Below, in pieces: positions 1 to 20,224 of a stretch of 64,000 nucleotides of DNA. The notes under the pieces were generated by a model. The model did not search any database. It was not told the origin of the DNA and worked only from the letters and a program-made list of their open reading frames with translations. The translations under genes and the position numbers were made by a program. Each line of letters begins with the position of its first letter. Position 1 is the stretch's first letter. Source of the stretch: Arenicola marina (Eukaryota; Annelida; Polychaeta; Arenicolidae); contig OZ025248.1 of assembly GCA_964019135.1 (NCBI GenBank), positions 68,144,119-68,208,118 on the forward strand. Direction: 5' to 3'.

Positions 1-22
1 ACGTCATATCGGTAAATCCTAC

Positions 23-3000
23 CTGAATAGAGAATGTACCGATACCTCCTGAACCACCGAGAATCAGGATCCTATCACAAACAGAACACCTCGTTAATAC
101 AACCACTAGTTCTAAATTTAATAATATAAAAATAACGTAGGAGAAGCTTTCAGAGCGATTGTTTATGACGACAGAGACTTAATATCCCAAATTAGTTTGA
201 AACTAGCCTTCAAGCAATGGATGCGGAACAATCAGGTGATCATAGGTAATACACGTTATATGTACCTTCTTTGAAATCATATTCTAACATTAATTGTTTC
301 ATTGGAAACTGTACCCAACAAGGAATTTGTGCAAACTGCACCCAACAAGAGATTTGTCCCAAACTGTAATCAAAAAACGGTTTTTCCCAAACATATGTAA
401 TCAAGTGTTGTTGTTGGACCTTTTATCCCTGGTGTTGTTGGCGTTTAATCTTCCCACAGTGCATAGCGCAGACCACGTGGTCGCCGCTACATACGGCAGG
501 GACGCAGCCTCGATGTGGTTCAGCGTCTCCGGCTTACGGGAAATCTGTAAGGCATCCACAACATCAGTGGTCTAAGTCCTCCGTATTTTATCCCAATTTA
601 GTTATAATATTATTATTTCCAAAGCATCCAACAATCAGAGGCATAATTCCTTAGTATTTTATCTCGGCAACGGTTGTTCTAATATCGCGATTTCCGTTAA
701 ATAGCTTTAACAATGTCGCAATCTACTCTTCATATGCGAGCGCCTTACAATTACGACTGAGAAGTATCTGCTTCTGTACAAACCAGTTGTTTAAGACATA
801 TCTTTATAAAGAGCCAGAGGATTGGGATTCTCTTGTGGCGTCTCCCTTCTATTCCGGAAGCTTTACGAAGTGTACTTGTAAACATATCATCACGCCTCCG
901 TATAGAACAAGGACATTGAATGTCTAAACACGTCATCCCGCCTCCGTGTAGAACAAGGACATTGAATGTCTAAACACGTCATCCCGCCTCCGTGTAGAAC
1001 AAGGACATTGAATGTCTAAACACGTCATCCCGCCTCCGTATAGAACAAGGACATTGAATGTCTAAACACGTCATCCCGCCTCCGTATAGAACAAGGACAT
1101 TGAATGTCTAAACACGTCATCACGCCTCCGTGTAGAACAAGGACATTGAATGTCTAAACACGTCATCCCGCCTCCGTGTAGAACAAGGACATTGAATGTC
1201 TAAACACGTCATCCCGCCTCCGTGTAGAACAAGGACATTGAATGTCTAAACACGTCATCCCGCCTCCGTGTAGAACAAGGACATTGAATGTCTAAACACG
1301 TCATCCCGCCTCCGTGTAGAACAAGGACATTGAATGTCTAAACACGTCATCCCGCCTCCGTGTAGAACAAGGACATTGAATGTCTAAACACGTCATCCCG
1401 CCTCCGTGTAGAACAAGGACATTGAATGTCTAAACACGTCATCCCGCCTCCGTGTAGAACAAGGACATTGAATGTCTAAACACGTCATCCCGCCTCCGTG
1501 TAGAACAAGGACATTGAATGTCTAAACACGTCATCCCGCCTCCGTGTAGAACAAGGACATTGAATGTCTAAACACGTCATCCCGCCTCCGTATAGAACAA
1601 GGACATTGAATGTCTAAACACGTCATCCCGCCTCCGTGTAGAACAAGGACATTGAATGTCTAAACACGTCATCCCGCCTCCGTGTAGAACAAGGACATTG
1701 AATGTCTAAACACGTCATCCCGCCTCCGTGTAGAACAAGGACATTGAATGTCTAAACACGTCATCCCGCCTCCGTGTAGAACAAGGACATTGAATGTCTA
1801 AACACGTCATCCCGCCTCCGTGTAGAACAAGGACATTGAATGTCTAAACACGTCATCCCGCCTCCGTGTAGAACAAGGACATTGAATATCTAAACACGTC
1901 ATCCCGCCTCCGTGTAGAACAAGGACATTGAATGTCTAAACACGTCATCCCGCCTCCGTGTAGAACAAGGACATTGAATGTCTAAACACGTCATCCCGCC
2001 TCCGTGTAGAACAAGGACATTGAATGTCTAAACACGTCATCCCGCCTCCGTGTAGAACAAGGACATTGAATGTCTAAACACGTCATCCCGCCTCCGTATA
2101 GAACAAGGACATTGACTGTCTAAACACGTCATCCCGCCTCCGTGTAGAACAAGGACATTGAATGTCTAAACACGTCATCCCGCCTCCGTGTAGAACAAGG
2201 ACATTGAATGTCTAAACACGTCATCCCGCCTCCGTGTAGAACAAGGACATTGAATGTCTAAACACGTCATCCCGCCTCCGTGTAGAACAAGGACATTGAA
2301 TGTCTAAACACGTCATCCCGCCTCCGTGTAGAACAAGGACATTGAATGTCTAAACACGTCATCCCGCCTCCGTGTAGAACAAGGACATTGAATGTCTAAA
2401 CACGTCATCCCGCCTCCGTGTAGAACAAGGACATTGAATGTCTAAACACGTCATCCCGCCTCCGTGTAGAGCAAGGACATTGAATGTCTAAACACGTCAT
2501 CCCGCCTCCGTGTAGAACAAGGACATTGAATGTCTAAACACGTCATCCCGCCTCCGTGTAGAACAAGGACATTGAATGTCTAAACACGTCACACCGCCTC
2601 CGTGTAGAACAAGGACATTGAATGTCTAAACACGTCACCCCGCCTCCGTGTAGAACATGGACATTGAATGTCTAAACACGTCATCCCGCCTCCGTGTAGA
2701 ACAAGGACATTAAATGTCTAAACACGTCACCCCGCCTCCGTGTAGAACAAGGACATTGAATGTCTAAACACGTCACCCCGCCTCCGTGTAGAACAAGGAC
2801 ATTGAATGTCTAAACACGTCACCCCGCCTCCGTGTAGAACAAGGACATTGAATGAACGAGTCATTATGTCTTATGTTTCTAGAGAGTCGAACACAAGTCC
2901 AGCGCGGAGGTCACTGTATGAAATGAAACCAATGGGCCCTTACCTCTGCCGAATGGACGAGCGTGTATGCAGCGTGCGTGCCCTGCTTGGAGGCGTCGCC

Positions 3001-4515
3001 TGCACCCCACACCTGGAATAAATACGCTCCGACATGAAGCGTCTACCTTGAGGGTGACAGCCCCACAGGACAGCCCCACTGCGGCCGACAGAGAATTGTT
3101 GTCGCCATACAAGTAGAGTAAACGCCTCACATACCCATGCACGCTACGAAACGGCCATTCTAAAAAAATCACGTAATATTGTTGTAAAACTTGATCGAGC
3201 CCCACGACGTATATTCATTATCTATATAATAGAGGGTCCACTATATATAATTTTCATCATTACATGTAAAGTTAACCAAATAGTCCATTTACACGATTAG
3301 ACATCACGATATCGATCACTGATATAAACCTGATGGTAAGTAATATGTGAGCCATACTGAACAACCGTTAGCGCTAACATGGAAGGCAACCTGCCCTATA
3401 CTTGAATGTGTGAGAGACGAAAACTTCAATGTTTATAGTCCGCTGATTTCCATAGGTTAATAATGTCCATGTCCTGATGTTAATAATGTGCAAGAGTCCT
3501 ATTACAGGGTTGTTATTTAACTGTTATGAAGAAGGTGTTTGATGAACCATACACCCGGAGTGCTCACCTGGTCTCCCGGTTTGAAGGTGGTGACGGCCTT
3601 GCCTGTGGCGACCACCACCCCGGAGAAGTCTCGGCCAAGGGTGAGCGGGAACTCGGAGCCCTCGGGCAGACGACAGGAGACTTGTCTCACCACGTTCAGC
3701 GTCCGGGCGCCATAGCCACCTGCGGAGGAAGGAGGATGGAAGGGTAAGGGGCTGGAAGGCGGCAGTGTAATGGGCTGGAGGACGGCAGTGTAAGGGGCTG
3801 GAGGGCGGCAGTGTAAGGGGCTGGAGGTAGGCAGTGTAAGGGGTTGGAGGGCGGCAGTGTAGGGCTGGAGGGCGGCAGTGTAAGGGGCTGGAGGGCGGCA
3901 GTGTAGGGCTGGAGGGCGGCAGAGCAAAGGACTGAAGGGCGGCAGTGCAAAGGACTGGAGGGCGGCGGTGTAAGGGGCTGGAGGGCGGCAGTGTAAGGGG
4001 TTGGAGGGCGGCAGTGTAGGGCTGGAGGGCGGCAGTGTAAGGGGCTGGAGGGCGGCAGTGTAGGGCTGGAGGGCGGCAGAGCAAAGGACTGAAGGGCGGC
4101 AGCGCAAAGGACTGGAGGGCGGCGGTGCAAAGGGCTCAAGGACGGCAGAATCACACTCACCTATCATCATGGTGTCAATGGGGTTGACGCTGGCAGCATG
4201 GACCTTCACCAGTACGTCCCAGGGACTCTGGATCACCGGAACTGGTGTAGTGTGGTTGAGGAAGAGTTCTTGGAAGCCGCCATAGTGAGGGATCTGCCAG
4301 GCTGCCATGCTGGCCGGGGGTACGTGTCGGCCAGAGTGAGCGCCTTGACTGTATGCGCGACATTGTAGCAAATCTCTCCCATACAAGACCCCTTGGAAGT
4401 TGTGAATATATTTATTTATTGTCCTGTGGGACATACCACTGTATAGAGGTGACGTTGGCAACACTAATCGCTTAGCATTACACTGAAGACATCGAGATAT
4501 GGTCTGTGATGCCAT
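23..4515 (-). CDS. RTN4IP1: RTN4IP1 (reticulon-4-interacting protein 1, mitochondrial NADPH oxidoreductase), 5' five exons; 3' end off the left edge
   Basis: Exons in transcript order: 4515-4161, 3719-3568, 3012-2944, 544-420, 71-23. The phases join without a break to give about 250 residues of a protein that is about 396 in human. Residues 1-45 are basic and hydroxylated with no acidic stretch, consistent with a mitochondrial presequence. HAASVNPID (about 107-115), FPLTLGRDFSGVV, AASLPYVA and the dinucleotide-binding glycine loop LGGSGGIGTFSIQ (about 238-250) identify the medium-chain dehydrogenase/quinone-reductase fold. The family is known as a mitochondrial NADPH oxidoreductase linked to coenzyme Q metabolism and optic neuropathy. 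Junctions seen: GTGAGT, GTGAGC, GTAAGG and GTAGGA donors. The donor after 420 (AAAAG|GTCCAA) is weak but keeps frame. The remaining C-terminal third should lie to the left. I am very sure of the identity and slightly less sure of the weak donor. Confidence 0.93.
872..2857. repeat. 46-bp minisatellite, about 43 copies, in an RTN4IP1 intron
   Basis: Head-to-tail 46-bp units, each containing TGTCTAAACACGTCATCCCG, then CCTCCGTGTAGAACAAGG and ACATTGAA. Most copies are identical. Variation is mainly GTGTAG/GTATAG and ATCCCG/ACCCCG, with the ACCCCG form gathered at the right end (about 2580-2830). The array lies in the intron between the exons at 2944-3012 and 420-544. The unit does not match either neighbouring exon border, so it is an ordinary intronic minisatellite. 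High copy identity suggests recent expansion or ongoing homogenisation. Confidence 0.97.
3735..4145. repeat. GC-rich short tandem array filling RTN4IP1 intron 1
   Basis: Repeats of about 20-24 bp built on GGGCTGGAGGGCGGCAGTGT with AAGG or AAAGGACT inserts, filling nearly all of the 441-bp intron 1 (3720-4160). The intron length is a multiple of three and the gene strand has no stop codon across it, so exon 1, intron and exon 2 form one open frame of 332 codons. Confidence 0.9.
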
Positions 4516-5853
4516 AGTTCAGACAGGCGTAGGAGACCTAAAAAACAAATAAAATGACTTTAGATGACACCAATATCGAGAAACTGTTCCAGGAGTGTAA
4601 ATATGAAAATGAAAATACAAATGTAATGAAAATCCTGTAAGCTGAGATTACTCAATTAGAAAACAGATGCAGAAATGAGCAGTGTAAATATGGCATGCAT
4701 CCAAATGTACTACAAATGTGGCAGTCACCAACTGTACCTATCCCCTCCCAATTACATGTAAACTATTTTATTTAAATATGCCAGTCATTAAATTTATAAG
4801 TTTAAAGGATAGCAAGTAGTACAGCAGGCCTTCAGTTTATAGGATAGACATCCAAGGACTAATGTACCAGGTAAATATGAGGTATAACTTGGTTCATGGG
4901 CTGAATGTTCCAGATATATAACCTAATTGGTTTATAGGATAGATATCCCAGGGGCCAATGTCTCCATGCTATATATGATAAAGTAATGGATGGGATAGCT
5001 GAGATGAGGGCATAAAGTAGTGGGTTCATAATTTGGTACCTGCATCTGGGGTATATGTTTCACCTATCCCCCCCCCCCCAACCAATGCAACATGCCTGGA
5101 TCTATGTTCTTAGACTACTGGAGTGAGCCAGTTGTAGTTTAAAAGCACTAGGTATATGGGTTAGATCTGATAGTAGACTATTATGAAGCGTAATATTTGG
5201 AATTCTATCCTATATGCTAGTCCTCTCCCTAGTAGCATTTAGAGGTAAAAAAAAGAGGGGGGGGGGGGGGGGGAGGGATGCTTTTCTGTGAAACCTAGCA
5301 ATTTATTAAGTAACCTACCTTAACCCTACCCCAGTACCCCAGGTTGGGTGATCATGGTTTGGCAGTCTATAAGGATATAGGGGAGGGGTGAAGGGAGGAT
5401 GGGTGTGAGAAGCTAGCAGCTGGGTCGATTGGCGGGCCATATGCATACTGTGCAGTGAGGGGTGAAGGCAGGGGAGGCTCGCAGTGGGGTCTGGTGTCAA
5501 AATGGATTAATTGGCATTATTTTATAACAATTAAACCAGATCCGATGATTTTTCAATATTTTATAGACATATACAAGTCTATAGTCCTGCAAGCAAGTCA
5601 CTGTGGCTACGCAACTGGATCCATATCTGAGCAGACTCCGATGATTCCAATTGAAAGCTTCCCCCCCCACCTGTATCAAGGGGTGGGGAGACCATACTGT
5701 AGTTCTGGTAGTACAGCTGTCCTGTCTATACTATATACTATAGACAGTAACAGTCAGAAGCCCAGTCATAGACTATGATAGAGCTTATCTTTATTTAAAT
5801 GCCAGCAGACCGGCCACAGACCATGGTGACCGCCTTCCAAAAACAGACATCCG
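4516..5853. other. Intergenic, upstream of RTN4IP1; no gene seen
   Basis: AT-rich sequence with homopolymer runs: C-run near 5070-5080, G-run near 5257-5274. Short open frames at 5315-5778 are not recognisable and have no supporting splice sites. The stretch just upstream of 4515 should hold the RTN4IP1 promoter, but no TATA box or other element stands out. Confidence 0.6.
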
Positions 5854-7034
5854 GATTAGTGTTCGCACTGTGTTGGCTGAGTGCACTAGGACCACCACTA
5901 CCAGTTGTTGAAATCAACAAATAAAGACAGCCTTCCCTGGGCTCGCGCTAGGATATTTTTTTCATTAGCCAATTTGGCTAATTCTGTGGAAAAACATTAG
6001 CCAAAATTAGCCAAATATTTGTTCGAGGATTTTCTGGTTCCATTTGTTGAAAAAAACATGAATAAAAATGTGTTTCTAGTTGAAATTTATATTCGCCATT
6101 TTGGTGAGTGTCCAGGAAGTTCTTATCGCCAAATCCCGAATTTTCTCGCCAAACAGCTATTGGCGAATGCTAATGCGAGCCCAGCTTCAGGCAATGGGGA
6201 AGCTGAGAATGCCGTACAGACATCAAGCAACTCCTGTCAGCGACAGGTAATCTCTATATTGCTATGCTGAATTACAGAAACACACCACTTGCCAATGGAT
6301 ACAGCCCTGCAGAGCTGTGTATGGCCAGGTCTCTGCGCACCAAAGTGCCTTTCTTGAGAAAGAAGTTAGGTGCCCAGCAGCCTGATGGTGGAAAGATCCT
6401 AGAAGCTGAGTCAGCCTACCGAGAGAGAATGAAGACCAATTTCGATCACCACAGGCAAGTTAAGTCTCTCTCTGGTTTTCAGCCAGGGGATGTAGTATGG
6501 GTATCAGACCAGCAGGAGCATGGCGTTGTGTCTGATCAGGGCCATCCTCTGTCGTACAAGGAACCGCATACAGTTAAACAAGCTACACCATCACCATCAC
6601 AGGTCCTGGCTGCTTTTGGCAGCAACACCGATCTCGCCACAGCCCAGGGTAGCTCAACAATGTGACCCTTGCTTATCACCACCATGGCACCAGCATCTTC
6701 AGCTCTCATCACCCGGAGCGGCTGTACTGTGAAGCCGCCATCCTGTTATAAAGGTTTTGTAAGTTTAATACAAAAATATCACTAACTTCACCAGTTGTTT
6801 GCCTTCCTTTGGACTGTATGCTCCATAAGAGGGGGGGGGTTTCAGAGTTTGGGGTGTGGTGGCATACAACATACAATAACAATTAGTCTTTGTCTCTGCA
6901 GTGTCTAGTTCCATATATGTAACGCAGCTCGCTCCGATATGGTGACTATGCAGTGTCTGGCTGCCAGATTAGTGTTCGCACTGTGTTGGCTGACTGCACT
7001 AAGACCACCACTAACAGTTGTTGAAATCAACAAA
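5854..7034 (+). mobile_element. Remnant of a Ty3/gypsy-type LTR retrotransposon
   Basis: Two 68-bp direct copies (5854-5921 and 6967-7034), both containing GTGTTCGCACTGTGTTGGCT and ending GTTGTTGAAATCAACAAA, flank an integrase-like fragment. The spacing of about 1.1 kb is far shorter than a full element, so most of the internal region is lost. The copies are probably parts of the two LTRs. They differ at a few positions, so the insertion is not recent. Confidence 0.65.
6187..6640 (+). pseudogene. Broken integrase (Pol) fragment of the LTR retrotransposon
   Basis: NGEAENAV (from about 6194) is typical of the end of the retroviral-type integrase core. YRNTPLANGYSPAEL, from about 6270, is the conserved region downstream of it in Ty3/gypsy polyproteins, followed by QPGDVVWV-like sequence near 6483. 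The two parts are in different frames: a base appears to be missing near 6218, so the gene is dead. Protease, reverse transcriptase and RNase H are not seen. Confidence 0.75.
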
Positions 7035-10030
7035 CACAGATATTTATTAATATATTGACATCTTGACAAACTCCGACGACCCCCCCTCCCCCTCCAACCG
7101 TCTGTTTTGGCATGGTCTGCGGTCGGTCTGGATGTACACCCAGGCACCCTTCCCTATAATCTTATTTAGGCTATTGGTCTTTAATTTATTTACCGTGTTG
7201 GACGGATCTGAGCGCCTGTGAACCTGTGTCAATCATGTTTTGTGTCACTTAGTTTTGTAAATTAATGTAATCGAACCATTACATCTTTGACATTTTAAAT
7301 TATGCACTATTTTACAACCTGAACCGACTGGCACAAATATTACCTAGGCCTAATTACTAAGTAATGTCACTTACTTGTAAGCTGAGGTTATGAAATGGTA
7401 AAGTATGTAACCAGACGTTCAAACGGCTGCAATCATAACGCATCCCTGAGAAATTCCATTTGAAGGGCGGATAGTCAAATACATTATCCTCAGCCCAAGC
7501 AACAATTGAAATCGGTGTATGCAGCCCTAATTTTTGGGAAGTACAATTATAATTATGTAAAAAAGTTGTTTCAAGAAGACGTACAAGCCCAGTAGGGCTG
7601 GGTATGCCTTATATGTAATTGTTGTATATGTCTGATGCATTTGTGTACATGGCCGCAAATTCGTTCATTTCGTCAACGCGGTTTTCGGGTGGCAAGGTTA
7701 CCATACGATGTCACAAAGGCAGAAGACATCGATAGAGACAAAACAACAATGTATCCGATTATTATACATAAATTTATTCACTTAAGAGGTCATTTCAATA
7801 TATAAGACAGCCCTGCATATAAAACTACTTCGTCTATTTAAAAAAAGAGAACAAAACGGAAAAAAAACAAAAAAAACAGTACAAGACGAAAGATATGAAT
7901 CATAAAGCCAAGGAATTGTGTAGGAGAGGAGTGGTCATTTACCGCGAAGGCGTCCGTTATGTACATAAAATAGGATATACCGCAGTGTGGGCATCATACT
8001 TCAAGTGAGAAACTAAGAATACAAGATGGCGGCCGATGTAATGACATCACCCTTCGTGGGCACATCACTTACATCCGGGCACATCCAAAGCAGACGTCCA
8101 GGCAGACAGCCAACGAAACAGGGCGCTACCAGTAAAAGCTATTCCTTCATGGTACTGTTATGAAGGGTGCGATTTATACACCATCTTTGTCTCATAATTG
8201 CACCATCGTTAAAACATCCATAAATGGCCGTATCAAGACTAGTGTAGGAAATACAAATCGATTGCGGATTTCTTTTTCGACACTCAATATCTGTCAAAGA
8301 AGTATTATACGGCTAACTGCAACATTAACTACAGGTTACTTGTATGTGACACGTTAGGTTTAGATTTGAGACCTTGGTACCAGTGTTTGACTTTTACACA
8401 TATTTTCAGTCTCCTAAACACATCAGGACAATCGCAACGTCACCGATTGGCAATTAATGAACGTTGCATCAGCGAATCGATTCCGATTCGTTGATGCAAC
8501 GAATCGATTTCGATTCGTTGATGCAACGAATCGATTCCGATTCGCTGATGCAACGACTCCGGGACGCAAGATGTAGGAGGCTGGTCCATCACGGTTGTGT
8601 AATCACACGAACACAAAATATGCCTCTGCCTTTAGCAAGACGAGACATGCAGAGAACAGTGCCTAAATAGGATTTTCCAGTCAACAGTAACACAATTGTA
8701 AGAATCTCAGTTTGATCGGATCAGCAGACAATGTTACGAGGCCTGTTATAGGATATTCACTTATGGGTAGCCGCTTAGTGTCTCGGCAATGCCAATAGCC
8801 ACAACCGGGGGTGTCTGTGTCACGGAGGGTTGTTTGCTATGGGTTCCGGTCTTCATGGCACCGGTAAATACTCGATGCGTGTCAATAGCTCTATGCCCCC
8901 ATTCTACAACACGCTGGGACCAACGTTCTGTTTTTTTTTCAAAGACTTCATCACTTGCAACTAATACAATGCAATTGTACAAGCATCCCAATACAGGAAA
9001 AATGTGCTCACCAATATGGTTCTATAAATTAATTAAAACCTCTGGCGACATTCACCGAAGAAGATTTTATACAGTTGCAATTGTTTGGAGTGTTAACACA
9101 TAACCTGTACACTATGCGATAACATGTTATATCCGCAGAAAAGTAACGACATGCAGTTCACAAACCTGTGCTGCCTTCAGACGCCAAAATTTAAATGCAC
9201 CCAAACTCTATACATATCTGTCAGAAACCCTATGGCAGTAATAAATTGATCTGATTCACGTATACTGATTATACAAGCTCTGTCTATATACATCTAAATG
9301 TCTCTATATATAACATATAGATCATAAGAAATATTTAAATAAGCAAACACACTTGTTATACGCATGTAGACGAGATAAAAACTGGATAACGTGGCATTCT
9401 TAGCCAGAGTTCACCTTGAAGGTGACTGTACTGTAGTTTAAAGGTCAACCTGAGAACGGATTTGGGCGTTGCCATAGCAATATCTCGTTGAGATATGTAC
9501 GCCGCCATTGCTGCCGTACACACGAGGGGCGAATAGGAACCTGTAGATATGTACTCCTCAAGTTCATGTCCTTCATAGGAAGCCACATGGATTCCAAACC
9601 AAGGAAATATCACCGCCTGTAACACAATCGGCCTTGAAGACAACAACGCTATGACTGACACTAAAGCTGATCCACAGTATATCAGCTAAATGTATTGTCT
9701 CCAAGCTTAAACAAGAGTTATTTTTACATAGATAATTAAAATAAGTCGCCTTCTTAAACGTTTCAACCCGATTATAAAAGTTGTGAACGAATATATTAAA
9801 TTTAAAACCTACTTAATAAACCCAATCAGCAGAATATTTCTCATTTTGTCCCAAATTTGTCCGCATGTGATTGTCAGACCTCACGGGATCAGAGGGTGTT
9901 CACATAACACGAGAAGGGTACGAAGAAAACAATACGAAAGGCCTATACGTTGGCACTGCCATTGCACTTAGCTAAATATAGAAAGCGATGTTTTTACACG
10001 CAGGTGCGGAAGGAGCGTTTGGCCCTAGAC
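7035..10030. other. Intergenic or long FAM76 3' flank; no gene seen
   Basis: AT-rich, with no recognisable exon on either strand. A minus-strand AATAAA lies near 7771-7777 and could end a very long FAM76 transcript, but nothing shows this. Open frames such as 9356-9661 (minus) start with a non-ATG codon and resemble nothing I know. Confidence 0.5.
8473..8553. repeat. Three tandem copies of a 27-bp palindromic unit
   Basis: Each 27-bp unit reads CGAATCGATTYCGATTCG followed by YTGATGCAA. The first 18 bases are nearly self-complementary, and the TGATGCAA parts pair with the preceding TTGCATCA, so the block can fold as overlapping hairpins. Confidence 0.85.
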
Positions 10031-10149
10031 ACAGTAGAATGGTAGGTGAATAACGCGAACCTTGACGAGACTCATCGAGAGTTGTGCGGTACCACGTGTC
10101 CATGCAGCGGTGCTTGGCAGCTTGTTGATAAACAACGTTAATGCCGCCG

Positions 10150-10820
10150 CCTGGACACTAACAATGATGACGTCATCGGCGTCCAGAACATCTATTCCGA
10201 AGGTGATGACGTCATCGCATTCGGACCACAAAGCGATTGTTACTAACTAATAACAATGACGTTATCGGCTGTCTAAACGAGCTGCCACAGGAATAAGTCC
10301 CGCACTGGGGACCACAATGCGTCATCTCAGCGGCCATGACGCCATATCACGAGACGTCAACGAATAAGACACCCTACTTCCACGAGGAGGACGTCACCAC
10401 AAATCCAGACATGCTGGCAAAATGATGACGTTACCACAGATCCGGACGTCATGCTGGCACAAGGACGACGTCACCATATATTCGAGCGGCATGTTGACAC
10501 AATGATGACTTCACCACAGATCCGGGCAGTATGCTGGCATAATGATGACGTCACCACATATCCGGGCGGCATGTTGACACAATGACGTCATCACAGAACT
10601 GGACGACATCCTAGTACAATGATGACGGCATCACAGATCTGGACGACATCCTGGCACAATGATGACGTCACCACAGATACGGCGACATGATGGCACAATG
10701 ATGACGTCATCACCGATCACAACGACAGGCATCGGCGGAGATTTAAACTATCCTTTTCGAAAATAATGACGTCACTGGTGCACCGGACAGTCATGCTATG
10801 TTTACGATGACGTCACTATC
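10150..10820. repeat. Degenerate tandem array carrying repeated TGACGTCA palindromes, 3' of FAM76
   Basis: Loose units of about 40 bp built on ATGATGACGTCACCACAGAT and GGACGACATCCTGGCACA. The exact CRE octamer TGACGTCA occurs eight times, starting at 10168, 10207, 10546, 10583, 10663, 10702, 10767 and 10808, with several one-mismatch copies between. The block abuts the FAM76 stop codon and probably lies in its 3' UTR. The octamer is palindromic, so it reads the same for both strands. Confidence 0.8.
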
Positions 10821-10822
10821 GA

Positions 10823-18926
<8,104 letters not shown>

Positions 18927-19486
18927 CTAAAGTCAAAGTCATAAATGCCGTAGACTCACGTTTCGGCCCATATTTTCCGCGAATTTGGCGCAATCGCTCT
19001 ACAAATCACTGACCTGACAAAGCAACCCTGTGCAATTTTAATGATACCAAACTTACGTGCGTACTGCGAGGTTATCCTTTTTTAAGACACAAACAATATT
19101 TCTCCATGCTGACACTCCATTGGCAGCAGACACTTTGTGACAAATAGATTAAATCACAGACAATGAAAGGCTGTTGCCATGGCGGGCGTGCCGGCTGGTG
19201 CAAATATAACTCATAGCACGTTCGGCGCCATGGCAACTACGTCATTTTATGACGTGTGCTTTAGTATGTTTACGAAACGGTGTTTCGTGCCAATGGAGTG
19301 TCGGCACGGAGAAATATTGTTTGTGTCTTAAAAAAGGATAACCTCACAGTAGGCACGTAAGTTTGGTATCATTAAAATTGCACAGGGTTGCTTTGTCAGG
19401 TCAGTGATTTGTAGAGCGATCGCGCCAAATTCGCGGAAAATATGGGCCGAAACGTGAGTCTACGGCATTTATGACTTTGACTTTAG
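18927..19486. mobile_element. Foldback element with two inverted arms of about 199 bp
   Basis: The left arm 18927-19125 (starts CTAAAGTCAAAGTCATAAAT) is the near-perfect reverse complement of the right arm 19288-19486 (ends ATGACTTTGACTTTAG). Both arms have the same length and differ at only a handful of positions. The unpaired centre is 162 bp and has no open frame. This fits a non-autonomous foldback DNA element or long-arm MITE. Clear target-site duplications are not visible. Confidence 0.85.
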
Positions 19487-19753
19487 GGAGTGCAATTTAA
19501 ATACTAATTGTGTATTTACTGCGCAGGGTTGGGGTGAGTGGGTTGAATAATCATGTATAGTTATTTTTAGGACGTGAAGTTGAAGCTGCTTATTCAGGTA
19601 CAGCCTGGGTTCACAGATGTAGTTCCGATCTACCAATTTAGTTCCATTTGTTTTATGGTAGATCAAAAAAACAAAGCTATATATTGATAGAGTACCTTTT
19701 CATTGCGATAACACTCCATTTTCAAGGTCATATTATGTATCCAACGTTAATAT

Positions 19754-20224
19754 TACCATAAACTGCCTTTTTGAAGTTGCTGCTACTATATTAGGAAGTT
19801 GCATTTCTTGCGGAAAATAACAGTATTGCTAAGACAATTGATTGCATCGTAACGTCATCAGTGTAACATGATATAGCTGCCGTCCTCACACAAACTGTAA
19901 TAACTTACTCGGGCTAGATAGAAACCTGGTACAGGGTAAGTAAGACAGTGATTCATAAATATGCAGTACATGCCAAGAGAGCTAGCCACTGGTGTGACAC
20001 TTGATAAGATGTGATGGCAGACGGATAGGTAAATGTTTTGTCATCGCACCTGCTGGTATGAACAATTGACGCCAGAGTAATCACAAGAGGGCAAAGTCCA
20101 AGTGCCGCTTATAATATGTAATTTTCCGGAAATGGTTCTGGGCATACGTCAACCAGGTTTGGAGGCCAAAGTTAGGGTACGGCTCCACTAATATGTATGC
20201 AGCTTCAAAAAGGCAGTTTACGGT
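19754..20224 (+). mobile_element. Short TIR element, copy A (MITE-like)
   Basis: It begins TACCATAAACTGCC and ends GGCAGTTTACGGTA, so the ends are inverted repeats. Internal blocks (TTTTCCGGAAATGGTTCTGG; AGGCCAAAGTTAGGG) recur in the same order and orientation in copy B at 40228-40680. The element is about 470 bp and non-coding. A TA target duplication is possible from the flanks. Confidence 0.8.

Noticed and set aside
872..2857. CRISPR-like array
   Set aside because: Units are directly adjacent with no unique spacers, and the context is an animal intron. The same holds for the other arrays.
9356..9661. 101-codon minus-strand frame
   Set aside because: Non-ATG start, no recognisable domain and no splice signals.
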